From assembly GCA_003988855.1 (NCBI GenBank), contig QYAI01000017.1, positions 1 to 64,000 on the forward strand: a DNA stretch of 64,000 bases, in the 5' to 3' direction. The notes below the pieces were generated by a model, which did no database searches, was not told the origin of the DNA, and saw only the letters and a list, made by a program, of their open reading frames with translations. Source of the DNA: Arachnopeziza araneosa (taxonomy: Eukaryota > Ascomycota > Leotiomycetes > Helotiales > Arachnopezizaceae). Of the stretch, positions 33,935 through 47,600 are shown in pieces. The first letter of the stretch is position 1. Each line of letters starts with the position of its first letter. A program made the translations under genes and the position numbers.

Positions 33935-36298
33935 TTAAGTCTCCAGCACATCCATCTCCTCGTCTGTTGGTCCTACTGGCGTCTCGTGTGTGGGGAACGT
34001 CTCATCCTTTTCCCACATGACTCCTGGCCCATTGAAACTTGGCACTTCGATATTTGCATTTCTCGGTGTGGAATCTGTTCCCGAAGTCCCACTAGGCGGT
34101 ACTTGCACTACGTAGGTAGGAGATTGCACACCTTCTGACCCATAAGGCAATGGCCGTAGGGGAATCTCGCGTGCAGGAGAATCTTTCCCAAGCTTACTGG
34201 CTAATACATCTGACTGGCGCCGCGCGAGCTGCTCCAGTTGTATTGCCGGATCCTACAGCACAGAGTAAGAAAGCTACTTCACGTATTAGGATTGAAAAAA
34301 GTACCCATTCCTCCTGAGAAGGGACTCCACTTGCGGCGGGTAATTCGCCATCCGCATCTCTCTCATCACCCCAGAAACTGGGTCTCCTAATAGGAGCAGG
34401 TGTCACAGGCAGACTAGGCCGTTCAAGCTCTGTTGGGAAGTCTGTGAGCTTTATGCTTCGTCTTCGTCTACCTGGACTGGAAACATCTTGTATACCTGTG
34501 CCGTACCCCTGTAGTACTTGAATATTACCCTTGCGATTCTTTTGCAAGTTTCCAATGTACCGTTCAATCTCAGGGATATCGTCCCAGGCATTCCCACGTG
34601 TATATGACTGCCAAGGATCAGTAGGCGTGAGTGGAATGGTTGGAGTAACTGGTGTAACAGGCAATGTTTTTCCTTCATCAGTTATCGGCGCTGCCGGTTC
34701 CTCATCATGATGTGGACCGTAAGTTGCAGTATCTTCGGGGAAGACTCTTGAAGGTTTTGGAGCATCTATTTCCCAAGGGAAGATTGGCGCTGGTTTCTGG
34801 TAAGTTGGGGTTTTGGGGACTTCATAGTACATATCCTTTGGAGGATCCGGGTAGCGTTCTGGAGCTACAAATGGAGTTGGATCAGAAGACATGGTGTAAT
34901 GAGTTGCAGGGAAATTCGAGGCTTCGGGTTTCGAGTCAGTGGGAGGTGGTGCTCTGTTTGAGGTTAGCAAAGAACATTGAAAATAGAGGAAGAACTGACT
35001 TGCTAGGATCCCAAGTGGAATATTCAATTTCTGGCTGCTTCTCTACCTGTTGCTCCGCCACTGACTCTACTGGAGGGATGTACATCTCGTGGGATTCGTT
35101 GGATTCGTTGGACTCGTGGGACTCGTGGGACTCGTGGGACTCGTGGGACTCGTGTGATACGTATGGTTGGTCTGCTTCAGTATGAATTTCTGTTGTCTCA
35201 TGTAAAGGTGCTTCGGTTGATAGATTTGGCTCACTATGCGTTGACTCGGGTTGGGTGATAGAAACTATCGGAACTGGAGGTTGATATTCTCCCTTGGTAT
35301 GATAATGAACAATCGTCGAGGGTCCTTGGGGTGTGCTGTCGACAGACTTTGAAGAGTTGAGTGGACTTTCATCAACCGTGCTTGAATCACTCACTGATTC
35401 TCTGTAATGCCGATCATATACAGCCCACCATCTTCCCACCATCTCGTCATAAGGAGTCGAGCCTCTACTTGCTTCTCTTCCTTGATTCCAAGGCTTGTTC
35501 TGACCAATGAAATGCGCCATACTGATACTGGATTGGAAGTGTCGGAAAGCTGGTAAATATTGGTAGTGTGCCGATGGTGTGACATTGTATGTGAAGCTCA
35601 GGCGATTAAAGGTGTTCTTAAAGTGCATATTCAGGAGACCTTGATCCGCACCATCAAAAGATATCCCGCGCTGTGCCATTGCAAGCAATGCGTAGTAATC
35701 GCCCATATTCGGTGTGAGGACCATCAATCCGGTGTTGAAAATATCAGGCCACCCGATATCTGGTGCCGCAGAAAATGGTTGTGGAAGATCGAATAACTCA
35801 TCAGGTGCACGAAGAGCAACCATATCTGCATCAACATACACTATCCTCCGGAATTGCAACTGCTTCCATAATGTAATCTTCGTAAAGGTCGAATGCAGGT
35901 CAGGGCGGTTCATGAGGTACAGGTTGTCAGGATACTCGGTGGTAACTCGCTCAACAGGTATGACATAGTCGAATAGCCTCTGCAAGAAGTCAGTGGCTTG
36001 TTCAAGATGTGCAAAAGTTACAATCTTGCCTGAAGTTCTACCATCGCATCTGCTGATACTGTGTCGGTAGTGACAAGCACCGCCAACTTTTTGGTCGTGC
36101 CAGCATCTCGTAACGAGTGTCCCAAGACCAATGCACCTAAGGAGAAGCTTTAGCTGGGGTTCTTGAACACAATTGGGAGTCCAATTCATACCTGGCAGAT
36201 AGAAATCGTTCAGGAGAAGCTATGTGCCGTTAGTTGGAGCTGTCACTGTGGTGAAAGAGACTTACTGTTGCGTAAACATCTTCAGTCGCTGAAGTCAT
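33935..36298 (-). CDS. Glycogenin (self-glucosylating initiator of glycogen synthesis)
   Basis: Six exons: 36298-36266, 36219-36192, 36136-36030, 35979-35000, 34953-34305 and 34252-33935, about 704 residues. Glycogenin is a GT8 enzyme that glucosylates its own Tyr from UDP-glucose and primes glycogen synthase in the cytosol. Catalytic half: MTSATEDVYATLLLNDFYLPGALVLG start, NLYLMNRPDLHSTFTKI, the DxD motif in VYVDADMVAL (~104), FNTGLMVL, DQGLLN and AHFIGQNKPW. The long C-terminal half is disordered, with a SHE repeat (eight 9-nt units), FPWE (~440) and AWDDIPEIERYI, a W-containing block typical of fungal glycogenin that contacts glycogen synthase. The third intron (36029-35980) begins with GC, CAG|GCAAGA: reading through meets TAA within three codons, and splicing restores VELQRLFDYVIPVERV. 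All other introns are GT..AG. Confidence 0.92.
35086..35157. repeat. In-frame 9-bp tandem repeat inside glycogenin
   Basis: Eight units of CTCGTGGGA or close variants (TTCGTTGGA) occupy 72 bp and encode alternating SHE/SNE tripeptides on the minus strand. Because the unit is a multiple of three, copy changes keep frame. Confidence 0.9.
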
Positions 36299-38987
36299 CG
36301 CTACGATCTCGCCTTAGCTTGGGAGTGCTTCGAGGAACAGCTCCTGAGAGTTTAAGGGAATAGCTCCAATTGGAGAGTTGAGGTGAGAAGGAGGAGAGTG
36401 AACAGGGCAGAGGGTGCTTGAGCGATGGAAGGACCGGGGTCGGGTAAAAAGTGGCGGGGCGTTAACGTTGCCAAAAGGTACGAGCTCAAGATGCGTACCA
36501 GGTCTCTTCTTGAACACGATTCATGATGAAGAGCGATAAAGGTGGTCCGGAGATTATTTGTCGAAAGAGTTTTATTTATCTTGAAGAATTGAAGCTCTGT
36601 CGGGCCTATGCGCAGGCTACTAACTTTAAGGTATGACGCTGCCACTTAGTGAGACCTGACATCTCTCAGCGCCCTTATCATTCGCGGGCTTCCAGCACTT
36701 CCACCATAAACGTCTTTTAGACCCGCCTATCATGTTGAACCGCCACCAGTTACCCCGCCAAAACAGTGCCTATCCTTCCATATCCTTCCGACATGACAGC
36801 TCCGATAGTCATCGTGTGACCTCTGGCACTTGCATTGTGGGGGAGCGAGAATGGGATGTGAAAGAGGTCTGAGGGATTCAAGATACTGTCTTCTGCTAGC
36901 ACTGATTGTTTGTCCTGAACCAAAACATCATATCAGTACTTTCCCGTTCAATATTGATGACGGGTACGCGTCTCGATAGTATTTAATTCCTACATAAGAT
37001 ATTTTATCTGCACAATACTTATTTTTTGATGCATGTTAAGAATGGACATGGAAGTAAATGACGTATGCAGCTAAGAGCTACTTCAAAGCAACCATCTTTC
37101 TTAGAGCGAGACAAGTGTCTCATCTATCCCACTTATCATACCTAGGTACTAAGTTTTCTAATTTATGTTGACGCCAAGCACCAGCTCTACAATTTTGCAA
37201 ATGTCTTTGGAGGCAACTGAATCTATTAGCGGCGTTTGATTGTTGTTTACGAGCGATGGACCTCTGTTTCAAGAATTTCAAAGCCTTCAAACAAACTGCT
37301 TCTTGACTATAATTAACTCAAAATTGTCGGCGCAAGGCGAATCCGTAAGAAGTTTCAAGATTACAATCCAATTCTCTTCTTTCTATGCTACTTGATACTT
37401 AAAGTAGTTGATAAAGTTCTCGCAGCCCTTCAACCTGCGATATTGTTTATGCCTCGTACAGGATGACTAGAACGCGACAGTACACCTCTATTCAGACCAC
37501 AACCAGCCTCCGAGTTAATGATATTAATGTCTCAAACCCCAATCAAACGAGTCAAGAAGAGAATTCGAACTCTTCTAGTTGAAGTCTAGTCTTTTTCATA
37601 AAGCATTTTTCTGAGACTGGGCGCAGACTAAGCTTTAATTTTGACTTTTAAAAAAGAAATGCCTTGGCGAATCTACTAAAGGAGTTCCACTCTCTATCAA
37701 TAATTCAAAACATTCTCTTTCCCAACCTCATTTTACTTAAAGAGCTCATTTTCTTGAAACCACTTTTGTCGAGGGATCTGTCCGAGTTGAAAGTGAGACA
37801 TTTCACTCGAGATCAATTTACAGAATTGGTCTTTAGCTACGCGCTCCTCACCTATCACTGGTTCAAGAAGCCAAACGCCTCAAGCATTATCTCCCGGGGA
37901 ATAAAATCCAGGCTTGGTTCAAACATACTGCCCCTAAAGTACCGAAGCAGAAGGTCAAAAAATAATGCTAACTTGTGACAAGTATTCTTTCCGACGAACT
38001 ACATATCATGAAATCTTCGGCAGCCCTGCTCTTTCCTCCTCCCAATCTCGATTTGATTTGAGGATGGCTGCATCTCGCTACACCAGTGTTTCGTCCGGCG
38101 AGGTTCCGCAGTCCTGTTGCGAAAGGAGTGGCCAGGACGAACATACACATCAATCTTCATGATCTTGCCCGGCCAAAAAAACATATTTGCCACTTTCCAC
38201 ACCTCGCCCTGAAAACACGGTCGAAATTCATGATTGGATGTGTGCTCCTGTGCTCTGCAGGAGAGATCGAGTCACCAGAGCGGAAAAAAACGTCTGGTCT
38301 TTACACATCCCACCTCCTCAGCCCTACACCCCTTTTACCGGCCAACTCTCCACACCACCTCCCGCGCAAGAACCATCGCATCTCCGGCGTCGCATCCACG
38401 ATTGGAGAGGTTTCCCTGCTGCGGTGTGCGAATCTCCAACTCGGCAAGGGAAAAGGAAGGAAGGAGAGGAGAAAAAAAATTGCGTCGTCCTCGCTGCCTC
38501 AGCCTTACAGCCCTATCTGCACCTCCACCTCCACCTCCACCTCCACCTCCACCTCCACTTCCACCATCCCTCCCTCTTCTTCCAAGTTTCCGCACCGTCG
38601 CGACTTCACATCTACTTTGGTGATTGGGGAAGTATTACTTAGAACGCCATGACAACTGCAGATGTGACGAGAGTGGGAGCCTTCAAGGACAGGCAGCGAC
38701 GAACAACTGGTGGTGCGGCTGACACGTAGGGCTGATGGTGCGATTCTCAGAAACTTTTATCAACCAATCACTGGGAGCGCGTGCTCGAAATTTCACATGA
38801 AACCAAGACTCATTTGAGATTCTTATCATAGTGTATCCTACTCCAAAGAATGCTGTTTGCTTGCCTGCCTGCATCTTAAGCCACGAAACCTAACATGAAG
38901 ACAAGGCCAGGCAGCGAGAAAGAATAATGCCCTCCATACCCCAACGCCTTTAATGCCTCAAAGTTCAAATGAATTTACTTGATTGGT
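36299..38987. other. Gene-poor AT-rich stretch upstream of glycogenin
   Basis: 2.7 kb between the glycogenin 5' end and the hrd1 3' end. 36900-38000 is notably AT-rich with ORF fragments broken by stops (for example 37664-37978, 104 codons, no motif), which could be an old degraded repeat element, but I recognise no transposase or reverse transcriptase. 38000-38650 is pyrimidine-rich and carries a CCACCT microsatellite. No gene is claimed. Confidence 0.4.
38521..38558. repeat. CCACCT hexanucleotide microsatellite
   Basis: Six to seven perfect CCACCT units run in a row in pyrimidine-rich intergenic DNA. Confidence 0.85.
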
Positions 38988-41647
38988 TTACACGTCGGCA
39001 TCATCCGCATCCTCGATTGTTACAGCCTTGCCTTTTCCTTTATCGGGCTTTCGTTCTCCGTCCGAATCTTCATCCGAAGATACGGTTGAGTCTATGTATG
39101 TTGAAGGATGTGGCCTCGTAATCTCTGCATTCAAAGTCCTTGCAGGTGACGAAAATAGCCGTGAAGCCCCCCAATTCGGTAAGTTTGAGTCTGGCATTGC
39201 GGAAGAAGACGCGGTGTTACTTGGTATTGCGGAGTTGCTGCTCGGCAATGTGGTGTTGATTCCCTGCACAAGTGACTGGTCTGCGGCGACCGAGGACGGC
39301 GTATGAATGGCGTTTGTATCCGACGAATCAACTGATGAGGTCTGTGAAACATTCTCCGGATTTCGAGTGGGAGTAGGTGTTAGAGTATTATTAGAACTTC
39401 CTGGTGTAGGGCTGATGCCGAAGTGTGTGGTGGCTGTGGGGGCCGCTGCGTCTATTTGTGGCGCTGGTGTTGAACCGAGTGTTGCTTGTGCCATGGCAGC
39501 AGCGGGTCCGTCTAATCTTTGCAGAGGGAGAAGGCTCCATCCTTCGGGAATTGCGACACCAGCCGGAAGGTCAGGGCTTCCTGCGGGGATGGCTGTGGTC
39601 CCCGGACGAACTCCGTGTCTTTGCATCTGTGGCACATTCTGCATAACTGTTGTCGGTATTGTTGTCGTGTGTCTCCCATTGTCGAATGGTCCTAGCTGTG
39701 GCATTGGTGGCATTTGGAAATTTGCGGCTAGAGGATCTGCTCCTCCATTCTGTACAAGTCGAAGCCGTGCAAGTTCTGCCTGCAATAGCTGGACTAGTTG
39801 TAGCTCTTGCTGAGTGATCTGAAGTTGCCTTATCTCTGTCGCAAGTTGTTGCTCTATCTGTTGGAGTTGTCGCTGGGTTTCATGTGGCCTATATGTGATA
39901 TTTCCGAAGGGGCTGGCTGTCGTGGGTGCTTGAGCTTGAGCTTGAGCATGAGCATGAGCTTGGCGGTTTGGAAATCCAAATTCTAGCCCATAGACTCTAG
40001 GCCCTGGACCATTGGCAGCCTGGCCGGGATCTTGAGCTATTTCATTTAGGTTGCCCTGACCAAAGCCAAGTTGAAATGGTCCAAGATTCAGCATTCGCAT
40101 GCCACGCCCGGCAGGTCTACCAGCAACCGGTGGTTGTGCTCCAGCCCCATCTTGCTGACCTTGCAGCTGAGGTTGTTGTGGCTGGCCAGCAGCATTATTT
40201 GCTGGTGCTCTAGGAGGCTGCCCTCCTGGCGTATTTACTACAGGTGCTCGGCAAGTGGGACACACCTGCTGTCGTTCAAGCCAACTCTTGAGACATCCGA
40301 GATGAAGGATATGTCCACAAGGGAGCTTTTTAGGCCTTGTCCGCTCATTTACTGATGCCGCAGGTCTTGCAGGTGGTAATGCTCCAGGTGCTGCAGGCGG
40401 TGCTTGAGGATTGGTGACCGCCCAAGGACGCATCTCCTCTCGGCAAATAATGCAAGTGTCTTCTCTTTGAATATCCTCTGCTGTAGCATCTGGATACCTC
40501 TCATTCATGTCACGAGTGGCACGGCGATATCTCAAGAAAGCGGCTAATCTTTTAGTAAACGATCGAGCAGTGATAAACAAATCTCGTATAATGTGGATAG
40601 GGATGCCGTAGAACGTGAATAGAATGATGAAGAAAGTGACATAAATGCCCAATTTGAGAAAGTCTGTGTTTGAGTTAGTCGATAGCCAATATTAATGAGA
40701 TCAACGACTAACCTGTGATGAGATCGAGAGTTAGAACCCATTGGCCTTTTGCTTCCCACCCCGGAACTTCAATATCCATCTCATCCACGTCGTCTTCTGA
40801 CGGCAATGGAGCATTGGTTTCCGGTGCAGGGTTATCTTCTGTGGCCGCCGCCGTAGTAGCTTCTCTTTGTCGAATTATTTCGGCCCTCTCCTCTCTTACT
40901 TCTCTTCGCCGCTCAAGAAGTCTCTCTTGGGTCTGTTTCTTAACCACCTTAGCCTCCATCAAAGATATGCCATACCGACAAGCGGTGGCTAATGAAGATG
41001 TTGTCAAAATGGCAAATTCGAAGAGAAACATCACCATCATATTTGGCCTTGCTTGTTGAATAACCGTGTTGATGCAGTAATTCATCAGCCAAAGATCATA
41101 TATGACAGACATCGTGAGAGATGTGCTTAGTCGGATGTGGAAGAGACGGGGATTCGTAGGTGGTTGTTGCTCAAGTATTTCAACTCTGCCATCCCCAATC
41201 CAACCCCATACCTTTCCGGTCAAGAGCGCGACAAACATAACCAAGAACCAAGCTCCAACCTCCTCCCGAAATATAGTCATAGCGAGGCAGGTCTCTGTAA
41301 CCGCGAACCATCCTTTCTCATATAGCTGCTCGATTTCAATGGGTCGCAGAGCGCCGTAGCAGAGTCGTTGAAGTCCGTACATAAAGGTTCCATAAATGAA
41401 AAGTATCAAATTGATAAGAATCTTGTAGATGTCAGCAGTTTTCAGGAGATTACGATGCATCGCATACCATCAAGCAGAGATTACTTTGCGCCAGGTAGAC
41501 ACATGCCGAGTAAAAATTTGCTCTCTGATTGAAAGCAGAGATGATAACACCACCTGCCAGAGCCGTGGAGACCTACAGATATCAGTATGATGTTGAAATG
41601 ATAGAGGCAAATCTACTCACTCCAGCGTACCACGCGAGTCGACCCAT
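38988..41647 (-). CDS. hrd1: ERAD E3 ubiquitin ligase Hrd1 (synoviolin family)
   Basis: Four exons, 41647-41621, 41572-41468, 41421-40713 and 40663-38988, give about 838 residues. Hrd1 is the ER-membrane channel and RING ligase that retrotranslocates and ubiquitinates misfolded proteins, with Hrd3, Der1 and Usa1. The family N-terminus [25 protein letters not shown] is split by the first intron. Several membrane spans follow ([67 protein letters not shown]). The RING-H2 finger (~350-420) is CIICREEM ... [28 protein letters not shown], with a Pro/Ala-rich insertion between the first two ligand pairs. The long C-terminal tail is low complexity ([11 protein letters not shown], Gln-rich, Ser/Thr-rich), with a helical [34 protein letters not shown] that may be a coiled coil. 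Introns are 48, 46 and 49 nt, all GT..AG. Confidence 0.94.
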
Positions 41648-44600
41648 TGCTTTGGTGACGTGGTATTGATCCAAAGAAGTAATTAAAATGCCCTTTCTGG
41701 CTTCTCAAGATAATGTGCCCATAATTAGATGGAGTTTGATGGAGAATTCGTCGCAAACCCGGTTGCTGTTGAAGTTGACAGCGAGGCTGTTTCTTTGTCC
41801 GATTACGCCACATCGGAGTTTGAATGCCGATAATGTGGCGGTGCAGGACCCTTCCCCGTCTGGACCATAAGCTTCTTCAGATGAACACCACAGAAGGTAT
41901 TCAGGTTGATGAGCTTACTAGGTATAAGTGAGAGCGCAAGGAACAGAATATCGTCCGACCTCGTTTCGATGTTCATACCGTCCGCCATTCATGTCGACCT
42001 GGGTTTATTTGTCAATATCCTGCCCCTAATTCTGGAGCTCCTTGTTGATGCTGAATCTTGAATTTCTGGACTTCGAAAGTGGTCAGTAGGTTTAGCATCT
42101 CTCTTCATCGTTCAATATCAAGCATCGGTGTTTTCGACGATTCCATACGAGACGAGTTTTATGGAATCCCTTTCACAATTCTCTCCTGTATCAGGCCACG
42201 ATCGCAGCATCTCTTCCTGAGTCCGCATCCTACTTCAGAACCCTCGTCTCTATCATTGCCCCTGAGAAGGGCAAGAAGTTTCACTTATCCTGAGCTTCAA
42301 TCCTCCAGACTCGAGGATATTGGCAGGACTCTACGTTGACAGAAATGTCTATTTTCGTCGTATCTGCTTATCAGCAACCTCGTGTTTACGGTGCTGTTTA
42401 GGCTGAAGTGAACTTTTCCTCTTTGACGTGGCCACTCCCTTGACCCAAAGACGCTCTCGACAAGGTGAAAACGTTTCAACAAGGTATGTTGTGCAGGACT
42501 TGGGAGAGCATGAAACTTGAGGGAGAATCCAGTTACTTGCAGACTCCTCGACAAGAAGTCGGCTACGACCGGCAGATGATTCATTCGCTGGCTGCAAAGG
42601 CTGGGATTAGGATACGGATTCCTTCAGCAGGCAACTTGGGGGTCTCTTTTCTCAATGCAGAGGACTGCATCCAAGGCTTGTCTCGCACATTTCGTTTCGA
42701 TGAAGAAACTTGGATTATTGACGGGATACATATTAACATTCCTTGGCGCTGGAACTGATCGACGGAACCTGCCTACGGCCCGCACCCAAACAAATTCTTC
42801 CTACCACACCTTGATTCCTCCGTGGTCCTGAGGATTTTGGTGTGGAGAGAAGAGGTAGGCTCCCTGGGTGGTCGCTCCTCTCGAGCATTGAATGCCTTTC
42901 ACCCGCTTGAACGCTCCATCCGATCGTGGTTCGTTGTTCCTGTCTCAGCCGTTGTCCTGTTCAATGGATGTTATTGAAAGGCTATATCTTCCAAGATCCC
43001 AACCATCGCTCAACACCCTGTCGCCATCCCAGTAGAATGGTACTCGTGTACCAAGGGAACAATCATCTCAAAACCCCCAATCTACACCAGGGTTCTATTT
43101 TGGGATCTCCGCGCATTATCATCAACACCCAAAGTCACGATCTTCAAGCACATTTCTATCCTAGCTTCTAGTCCCAGGTCTCATGATATTCATGGAGTTA
43201 CGGACGTAGACAGGAAATCCATTCCTCATCTCACATGGGCAGTCTCTTCGACGATGCATCAAGTCCAAATGTAACCCCGCATGGGTCACGACTGAGATCA
43301 CTGGCAGCCTCTGTTGCACGAAACGCCACGAGAACTCCAGAAACGGACGGAGGTGCTGCCCATGAGATTCTAGAAGCTATAACCAGAACCACCTGCAAAG
43401 ATAGGACTGGTATCCTTTTGTCTATCGCGTGATGGGATCGATAAACTAAAGGGTGGCAAACGCTAATTGAATCCGGCCATTAGACGAGATGAACTAAACT
43501 GAATGAATACAGGGAATCGGATTCCAAAAATTTTACGCATTTCTGATATCAAGACATATAGCGCCATTACCACGGTATGTGGCGCTCATCGCAGTTCCAG
43601 CGCCAGCCTGTACCCCGCAGCGCCAATCGAGACCAGGAAGTCTCTGATTCAATAATTACTTTTTCTGTCTGTGAACGGTATTCATCGCGAGGAAGAATTG
43701 ACTGGGGTTGGTTGCAGGACGAGCAAAGAGGCAACTCGACTCAAAAGCAAATCTAGACGCGATGCAGAATCAAGTAAACTCATCTAGACGCCAACCGGCC
43801 ACGAAGCTTGGGGCTGCGGGGCGCTCTCCACGGCGTGAACTCCCAGATGATCAATGCTTCCCACCATCCAGGCCGTCCACGGTCGGCGACTTGGCGGGTT
43901 TGATTCCTCATTGGGAGACGCATCATCGATCACGCAGCACTGGAACGGACCCCAACCTCCAAAACCGCGTGGCGACTCTGAGGACTCTGCCCGGACAACT
44001 GGATAATCTACTGTAGGGCAGCAGAAATGGAATTAAGGACCCACTGAATTGGTTCCTAAAGGTGCTCGTGCGACGACGCACGAGTGAAATGAGCGTTTCT
44101 CCCAAAATAAGAACACGCACCCAAAGGCTCAACGCTGCGGGTAGGCGTAGATCAGTAGGCTTGTTTTGGGACTCTTTGGGACTCTGCTTGGACCAGAGCA
44201 GGGACTGAGTAAGTTCGAGTGTCACAAACTCAAGAGTCGTGACAGGGGTAGGACCGGGAGAGGATTTGATAGGCTCGACTTACGATTGAGTTTTGTCCAC
44301 CACTCATCCAGAATGGGAACAGAGCCTCAACCTCGCAATAGGGGGCGCAGAAGCCAACCCAAGACGCGCAGCGACATGGCTCAACATTGACACTCGAGTG
44401 GCAAAAATTGGTCGAATGAGATCAGTCTGGCTCCATGAGGGGTCACGTTATCCTGTGATTGGAGTGGCTTGGAGGGCTCTTTGTGCTCTTTGGATTGGAT
44501 GCAGCCAATCGAGGGTCCCAGGAGAGCTCACATTTGGCAGCGTGCAGAAGTCTGGCGCATAAATCCGGCCAATATAGGGTTAAAGCAATAATGTGGCTTG

Positions 44601-47600
44601 CTGGCTGAGCAACGCTACCCGCTCTTTCAACATACGATTCGGAGAGGGAAACGGAGTGGAGAGTGCCGAAGCCGTCGTCCTTCTTCCAGGGTTGTCGCGA
44701 AGAGGCTGCCAACACACCACGCACCTGATTCGCTGCAGGAGCCAGACTGGATCAGTGTGGGGGCTGGATCACCGTCGACTCTCTTTTCGGGCTCTGGATA
44801 AATACAAACTGTTCCCAACTTGGGAAGTGTAATTTCTATGGGCACGCAATGATTTGCTGGATACGAAGAACTGCCATGGTACCACTCAGGAAGAGGTTAG
44901 TCCAGAGGCCCCACCTCCCTTGGAGAGGGAGAGAACTGTAGTATCTGCCCGTGGTCGTTGCGCCGGGAATGCGATCAAACGTTCCCTCTGCACACACATC
45001 TCACTGCGTCTAATTTGACTTGAGCGTTGGAGGTGAGGGTCGGCGATATCCATCACGGCATGCAGTCATCATCTTCATTTCTTCCAGAAGCCGAAGGAAA
45101 GCTCTGCCCTACCGTCCGAAGTGCCCTGATTGGCCATATTGCGCTCCAGCGGTGACCAGAAGGCGACCCAAGAGATCGGGGGGGGTGCGCCATGGACGGC
45201 GAGACCGAATGCGCTGACCCTTCTGACTGGATCGCTTGGCGGCGGTGATCTCCTCAGGCCCAAAGACAAGCTAAGCCCTACCAGGGCCGGAGAGAATCTG
45301 CAAGGTTGGAACAGACTTGGACTCGCGGGGCCACGAGTTGATCCTAGCGAGAGCGCTCCACTCCTGCCCACCCTCTTGGGCAGGCGACGAGAGACGAGGC
45401 TGTGTGTGTCCCCTTCACATGCGAAGGTGGTGGTGTTTTGTTGCTGGACGGTCAATAGTCTCAACACCGTCGTTCTTCATCTCTGGACAGAGCACAGAAG
45501 GGATGTCACACCTTGCCTGGACCCGACCGGACTTCCGAACATGTCACCCGACGTCCCTCCAGCCCGGCCTTCCGAAAGATGCTCCCTGTCGGATGGGCCT
45601 GGGAGTTGATGGAATGCAGGCATCCGCCGTCCAAACCAAACATCAGACCATGTTCGCGAATTGAGCATCTCTTCAAACAGGAGACGTCGTGATGGGCGGA
45701 CTCTTATATTCTTGCCATTGGTGTCGAGCCAACCTCCTGTGTGAGATTTCTCGACTCCCTCCACCGGCGCGAGAGCGAGTTTCGCAATAAACTTCTGACG
45801 CCAAGTCGGGCAGCGTCTGGCTCAGATTCATCCAATCAGAGGACCGAATCCTCAGCCTTATGAAAGCGACCCAGAGCTCATATCCGACAGCCTGCATCGA
45901 ACCAGGCCAATCCGGGTCTGGGGTGCTCTCCTGTGAGCAATTAAATGATGATGGACTCTGGTCGAGCTACTCGGTCGAGACACTTTGGCGTTGGCGCCGA
46001 TTTCACCACGTCTCCCATCTGCCGAATGTTCAGAACATCTTTCAGGAACAATGCGGCATGGCCAAGATGGTGGATGCTCTCTGCGGCCCCCAAGGCAGCA
46101 AAATAAGGGGCAAGCCTTGATTCGGGAGGCGGACGTTGAAGTGTTCGTTCAGAGACATTCTGAAGGAATCTGCCTCGCTAATTCCAGGAAACGAAACCCG
46201 CGGTCAAGTCCAAGTGGGCATGGGGTCTGCTCTACAATACCCTCTTCCAACGACGCGATTCGATGCGCCCATCTTTTTGCACATTCGCTTGCACTGAAGT
46301 ACTGCGACTCTGTGACTAAGACGCGGCGGCGGAGAGCCAGATTTGTGAAGTGACATGAGCACCTGGTGCATAACTGCTCATGAATGACAGTGTTGTCACG
46401 CAAAGCATGGAGCACAGCCTCTTTGCGCAGTGGTGTGGTGCAGCAGGTACCGAGATCTATTTTAAACCACCTTCTCTCCCTGGCCTGTGGCTCGTCACAG
46501 CTTCATTGCTTTTGTTGCCGAGACATCGTATCAGAGCCAATCAGCGCAACCAATCTTGCACTTTCTTGCGACTGAGCCACACCGTGGGTGCTCGTTTGTA
46601 GTGGTGGACAAGAGGGTCAGGCAACGTCAGGGGGTGCTGGAGATGGACCGGAGCAGCGCACCAGCCTCCCATGTTAGAGCCTCCAAACCCAAAGGCCTCC
46701 TCCATTGCTCTTCCATTTCCGATGACGAGACTGATGATACCTGTTCTCACTGCGTCAGCACTCTAAGCTGTGTCGACAGGCAGCACATGCAAGTATTTGC
46801 TGGAGAAGGAACAGAAGCCTCGGAACGCGAGAGCTGAGGCAGAAATGCAAAATTGGAAGCTCCAAGGCCTGGCGGTTTGATGAATGAGTCTCGCTCAAAC
46901 CTGCGATTGCTACTCGGTCTGGCAGTCCGGTTCTTGCATCCTTCTCCTAGCAGTTCACGATGTAACAGAGCGGTGCTGGGGACCTTCTGTTCTGACGTCC
47001 CTCTGATCTGGCGTGGGTGTTTCTGATGGACGCTACGGGGGACTGAGATAGGAACGTGAACCGAGCGCAGCAGCACCTCTTCCAGCAAGCATCATCGCTG
47101 GGCGTGTTCCCCACCACCTCGACACAACGATCAATTGAGGAATTGGATCTGCGAAGCCATCCTGAAAGAGGCGGTCGTTCTGGCGTCACTGGTGGCATTC
47201 GTTCCCTTCTCAGTGTGTGTGGTCGCGCTGCGTGTGGGCCGCGCAAGGGAGCGAGGAAGCTATCGACAGGAAACCTCCGCAGAGACGTAGATTGATACCA
47301 CCACGTTGCCGCGCTCTCGACAGCGCCCAAACAGGAGAAGGGGCCTTCAGGGTCCTGGACCCAATTGGCTCGCCGTACGAATCGCGGGCAGGGCCGGACA
47401 GTCCTGCCCACACCGACAGACTCGGCCATCGCGATGGCAGAATCCCCTAATGATGCACCACGTCCCTGTCGCGAGCCCTGGGATGAGCGAGCCAGACAGC
47501 CCCTCCCAGCCAACAGATCCCAGTGCTTATCCCAAGAGGGCAATGCTAGCGTCGATTTCGTGCCTCGCCTGGGAACACACTCGTGGTGGCTGTCGCGGTG

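Noticed and set aside
34664..35185. 173-codon plus-strand ORF with DSWDSWDS repeats
   Set aside because: It is the antisense reading of the glycogenin SHE repeat.
38988..40652. Separate RING-finger gene starting at 40652
   Set aside because: Its apparent start is TTG, and it joins by a phase-1 intron to the upstream membrane-domain exon; the whole is Hrd1.
45130..45664. Overlapping 115-159-codon ORFs on the plus strand
   Set aside because: Two frames are open over the same DNA with Pro/Arg/Ser-rich content and no motif; no splice model improves them.
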